From contig OZ007575.1 of the NCBI GenBank assembly GCA_963931925.1, positions 39,266,846 to 39,330,845 of the forward strand: DNA of 64,000 nt, in the 5' to 3' direction. Numbering within the stretch: position 1 is the stretch's first letter; each line of letters starts with the position of its first letter. Shown here one piece after another: positions 61,083 through 64,000 of this stretch. This stretch comes from Onchidella celtica (lineage: Eukaryota; Mollusca; Gastropoda; Systellommatophora; Onchidiidae). The translations under genes were made by a program, and so were the position numbers. A model generated the notes under the pieces. The model searched no databases. It saw only the letters and a program-made list of their open reading frames with translations, and had not been told where the DNA came from.

Positions 61083-63505
61083 TTGTCCAATTAACTGAAA
61101 TTAATCAACACAGAGAATTTGGTGATACTGTATTGCTAAAAACTCAACTCAATTTGTAATCACAGTCTTAAAAATATTCAAAATTGTGAGCAGTGATATT
61201 AGTACGACTCACATCTGTCGGCTTAACGGATAATGACTGCTGAATATATCTATATACAGCAGTCTTTATCAGATGCAGGCTATTTTATTGTTCAAAATAG
61301 TTTCAGTCCGAATAACAAGGATGGTCGGTTAGGATCGTCTCTAATTTCGGTACTTGTTTATTTATTCATTATGCATTTATTATTTATCTATTTACTTATT
61401 TATTATCCAGTTACTTAACTAAATGTCGAACTGGACAACTTGCATTTCTGTCATAAGAGTACACAGAGTTGATTTTAAATAAGATCCTTACACAAAATTA
61501 ATGTAATACATAATAGTAAGACAGGTACATCTACAATCACAGGATTCGTAATTGTCCTTATTTTCTTTCATTATTCTCACCCCTGCCAAGTTTGTCCTTT
61601 TAGAGAAGAAATTATCAATAATTTTCTTACTTTCATATACTTGACTTTTCGGGATTTCTCGAAGAATATTAGAACTCACTAGTTTTGATGCGATTTTGTT
61701 CCCCAAGCTCATTAAACCATCCAGTTAAAAGCATATTAATAATTACTTTCACGTGACTCCTTTTATAAACGCAAGTTCAACTTCAGAGGTTATCCTTATC
61801 TACCAATATTGATCCTGTTACTTCCTATCACAACTATAGCGGTTATTAACATACCACTGTACATTCTGTCCACCACAGGTGGAGGATAATAATTCAAATG
61901 AAAAAGAACAGAAAAAAAAAACAACTAATGAACAACACATTCTGTGATTAGGAGTAACTGTGCTTGCAACTTTCAGCAGTTATGAATGATTTCTGTTGCA
62001 ATATTATTATAACTGAGATTTTGGTGTTTCTTCAAAACCCTGCTATCTCATTACTGTTTCAATATCATAAAACGACACCAGTTACAGAAGAAAAAAAAAC
62101 GAGCTCTTTCGCGTAAGCCCGTGATTGCAATAGCCAGACTGTCACTGGAAATTACACACATTTATATTTAAGGCCCCGTCAATAAACTTTACAGAGAGTA
62201 ATAGTACCCATTTAACCATAACTGAGCTTTAATTTGCCCCTTAAAACCTAAACTGTGACTAAACTGTCTAAAATTATACTGGTGAGATATTAAGAAAGAA
62301 CATTATTTTCTCACCTCAGCATTGGTATGATGTTGGTGATGATGTTGGTGATGATGGTGGTGATGATGATGGTGGTGATGATGATGGTGGTGATCATTAT
62401 GATAAAGACCGAAATGGTGTAATGGTGTTGTTAACGGTAGTGGTAGTGACTCCGATGAAAGTAGATTTTGAACTGCTGAGAGTTTTCTCCCACGCGTCTA
62501 CTGACGAGCCAGTCATGCTCCGTTGATTTTCAACTTTAAGCTGCTTTGATCTCTAGACGCCGGCGGGGCAAAAGTGTCCCTGCTTTTCTATTGGTACACA
62601 AATCGATCGATTGACTCTGTATGTCATAAATAAAATACAAACATTTCTCACCCGGGCGATAAAGTATTTCTTACCTTGCTGAAAGAAAATCTCGCCCAGT
62701 TTTGTTTTGAATGTTTCGGTGTGTAGTCAAAACTTCACAGCTCCAGTGGCAATATTTTGTTTACTAGGCAACTTCTGTTTATATGGTTATGTCGATTTCT
62801 TAACGAATCAAGTTTGTTATTGCAATTTGAGAAACGTCTAGAGAAGTGAAGTTCATTTCTAACATTTAACAAACTTCAATGTGTCGATTTCACACGTACT
62901 GACAAGGACAAATTGTAATGATCGATTATAGTGGAGAGTTTTCATAGGCTGAATGAGGGTAAGTATGCCTTTTGATAACACAATGTTTTAAGGTAAATCG
63001 GGAAAAGAAGTAAATATAGCGGTAGAATTTCACAAGCTTGCCTTCAATGATATTCAGACGCTATCATTGTCTTTAAAGCCGTTCTATAATCTGAACAAAC
63101 CAAACTGGGATAAGACGTGCTAGGCGGATTCTGAACCGTTTTGTTCAACGGTTTAACACTGCCAATGGAAGTGAATATTTTAGTTGTTTCACAATAATTA
63201 TTAATGAATGGAAAAGACAAAAGAAGAGAGTCCCTGTGAGAATTAATTGAACTGACCTATGGTAATCAAGCCATTTACTTATTTATTTATTTATTTATTT
63301 ATTGTTTATCTATTTAATTATTTATTTATTCGTCATTTATTGTTTGTTATTGATGTCTTTTGATTATTCTTGTATTCTGTCCTTTGTATTTATTCTGTAT
63401 TAATTACGTCCTTGTTGCTGTTGAAATTTAACATACTAAATTGCACAGTTTCACCTTTTTATTCAACAAAATTCCCAATCATACTTTTCGATTCTACTAC
63501 TACTG
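61083..63505. other. Sequence with no gene recognised
   Basis: AT-rich, with a GAT/GGT trinucleotide repeat at 62328-62397 and a TTTA array at 63276-63330. I see no coding frames of interest. Confidence 0.5.
62328..62397. repeat. (GATGGT)n simple repeat
   Basis: Imperfect GATGATGGTGGT units over about 70 bp. Confidence 0.9.
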
Positions 63506-63690
63506 CTACTGATCCCATAATCCACCAGGATCGCAGGGGCGCTGCATGACAGAGAGCCTCGTCAGGTGCCTCCGCTTTTCGCGGTTGTTTGCGAGCGCCT
63601 GAGTTTGGGCGAGGACTTCCCGGTCCACTCCGCAATGTTGTCGGTCCACCTCTTCCTTTGCCTTCCTCTTCTTCTTCTCCCCTGCACAAT
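63506..63690 (-). pseudogene. Non-LTR retrotransposon (LINE) C-terminal remnant, element 2
   Basis: On the minus strand one frame reads RWTDNIAEWTGKS, and after a frameshift another reads LAQTQALANNREKRRHL and ends PCDPGGLWDQ with a stop at 63506-63508. This resembles the extreme C-terminus of endonuclease/reverse-transcriptase proteins common in molluscan LINEs (W-x-D-N-I-x-E-W-T-G, then A-x-N-R-x-x-W/R-R). Only the tail is present and it is frameshifted, so it is dead. The clade cannot be assigned from this piece. Confidence 0.75.
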
Positions 63691-63719
63691 CGACGAAAAT
63701 ACATTACCCTTATTCTCTT

Positions 63720-64000
63720 CTAAAAAACACCATTAATAAATACGAATTCACCTGGGTTACATGGGTGTTGGCACTGCAGGATGTAGCCCTTCAACAGTGA
63801 CTTCCATTCTCTTTTGTCTGAGGTTTTCCCCATCTATGCTGTCCCCCCCTCCCCCCCTCTCCCGTTTAATGTCATCTTGCCACCTTCTTCCTCTTGTTCT
63901 TCTCCCCGTCCTTGGTTGCCAAGCATTGCAGTGTTCTGTCCATTATTATCATTTAAACTTCTCACATGTCCAGCCCAATTCCGCTTTTGTTGTCGCATGA
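63720..64000 (-). pseudogene. Non-LTR retrotransposon (LINE) C-terminal remnant, element 1
   Basis: The minus strand from the window end reads RQQKRNWAGHV, then (other frame) WTEHCNAWQPRTGRRTRGRR followed by WQDDIKRE. After a decayed G-rich stretch it reads DKREWKSLLKGYILQCQHPC and a stop at 63720-63722. The W-A-G-H-V, W-x-x-R-x-G-R-R and D-D-I motifs and their order are typical of the region after the reverse transcriptase domain in mollusc and arthropod LINE proteins. At least two frameshifts make it non-functional. It continues beyond the window. Confidence 0.8.

Overview
This is a eukaryotic, intron-rich and repeat-rich window. It most likely comes from a lophotrochozoan animal, and a marine gastropod mollusc is my best guess. 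The guess rests on an ALX-type homeobox gene with animal splice sites, many tRNA-headed SINE-like repeats and short inverted-repeat transposons, very long CT/GA, TCTA and AAAT microsatellites, and degenerate non-LTR retrotransposon tails. The species is inference. Nothing here looks bacterial or viral, and I see no intact tRNA, rRNA or CRISPR array.

The only gene I can support is the 3' part of a paired-class homeobox gene of the ALX (aristaless-like) group, on the + strand. Three consecutive coding exons are visible: 43881-44024, 47768-47867 and 49047-49261. All have good acceptors and donors, and their reading phases join perfectly. The first begins exactly at homeodomain residue 47, the classic intron position of paired-class homeoboxes. 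It carries the recognition helix and the ALX-like sequence just after it. The next two exons carry a Met/aromatic-rich and then a Pro/Gln/His/Ser-rich tail ending at a TGA. No C-terminal OAR (aristaless) motif is present. The first half of the homeodomain and the N-terminus are not in the window, so everything from 1 to 43880 appears to be one very large intron or part of one.

Layout: 1-43880, intron with many repeats. These are a 30-bp minisatellite at 5.0-5.7 kb, a tandem 180-bp duplication at 7.8-8.2 kb, eight copies of one ~240-bp inverted-repeat (MITE-like) family between 9 and 38 kb, hAT-like elements at 17.8-18.4 and 21.7-22.0 kb, SINE-like copies at 22.8 and 26.2 kb, a GT-rich minisatellite at 23 kb, a ~430-bp repeat present at 28 and 34 kb, and long simple repeats. 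43881-49261, the three exons with a 37-bp minisatellite in the first short intron. 49262 to about 49780, the probable short 3' UTR, with later poly(A) signals up to 56.76 kb. 53.5-54.2 kb, a triplicated sequence with a small foldback element inserted in it. 56.9-61.1 kb, dense repeats (hAT-like, CT arrays with a duplicated spacer, SINE-like). 63.5-64.0 kb, two decayed LINE 3' ends on the minus strand.

Most open reading frames in the window are chance or repeat translations and are not annotated as genes. I did not find a convincing new functional system. The most notable items are the missing OAR motif, the >43.8-kb intron inside the homeobox, the eight-copy MITE-like family, and a tRNA-promoter-like sequence sitting inside a near-perfect 25-bp inverted repeat that is itself nested in a hAT-like element.
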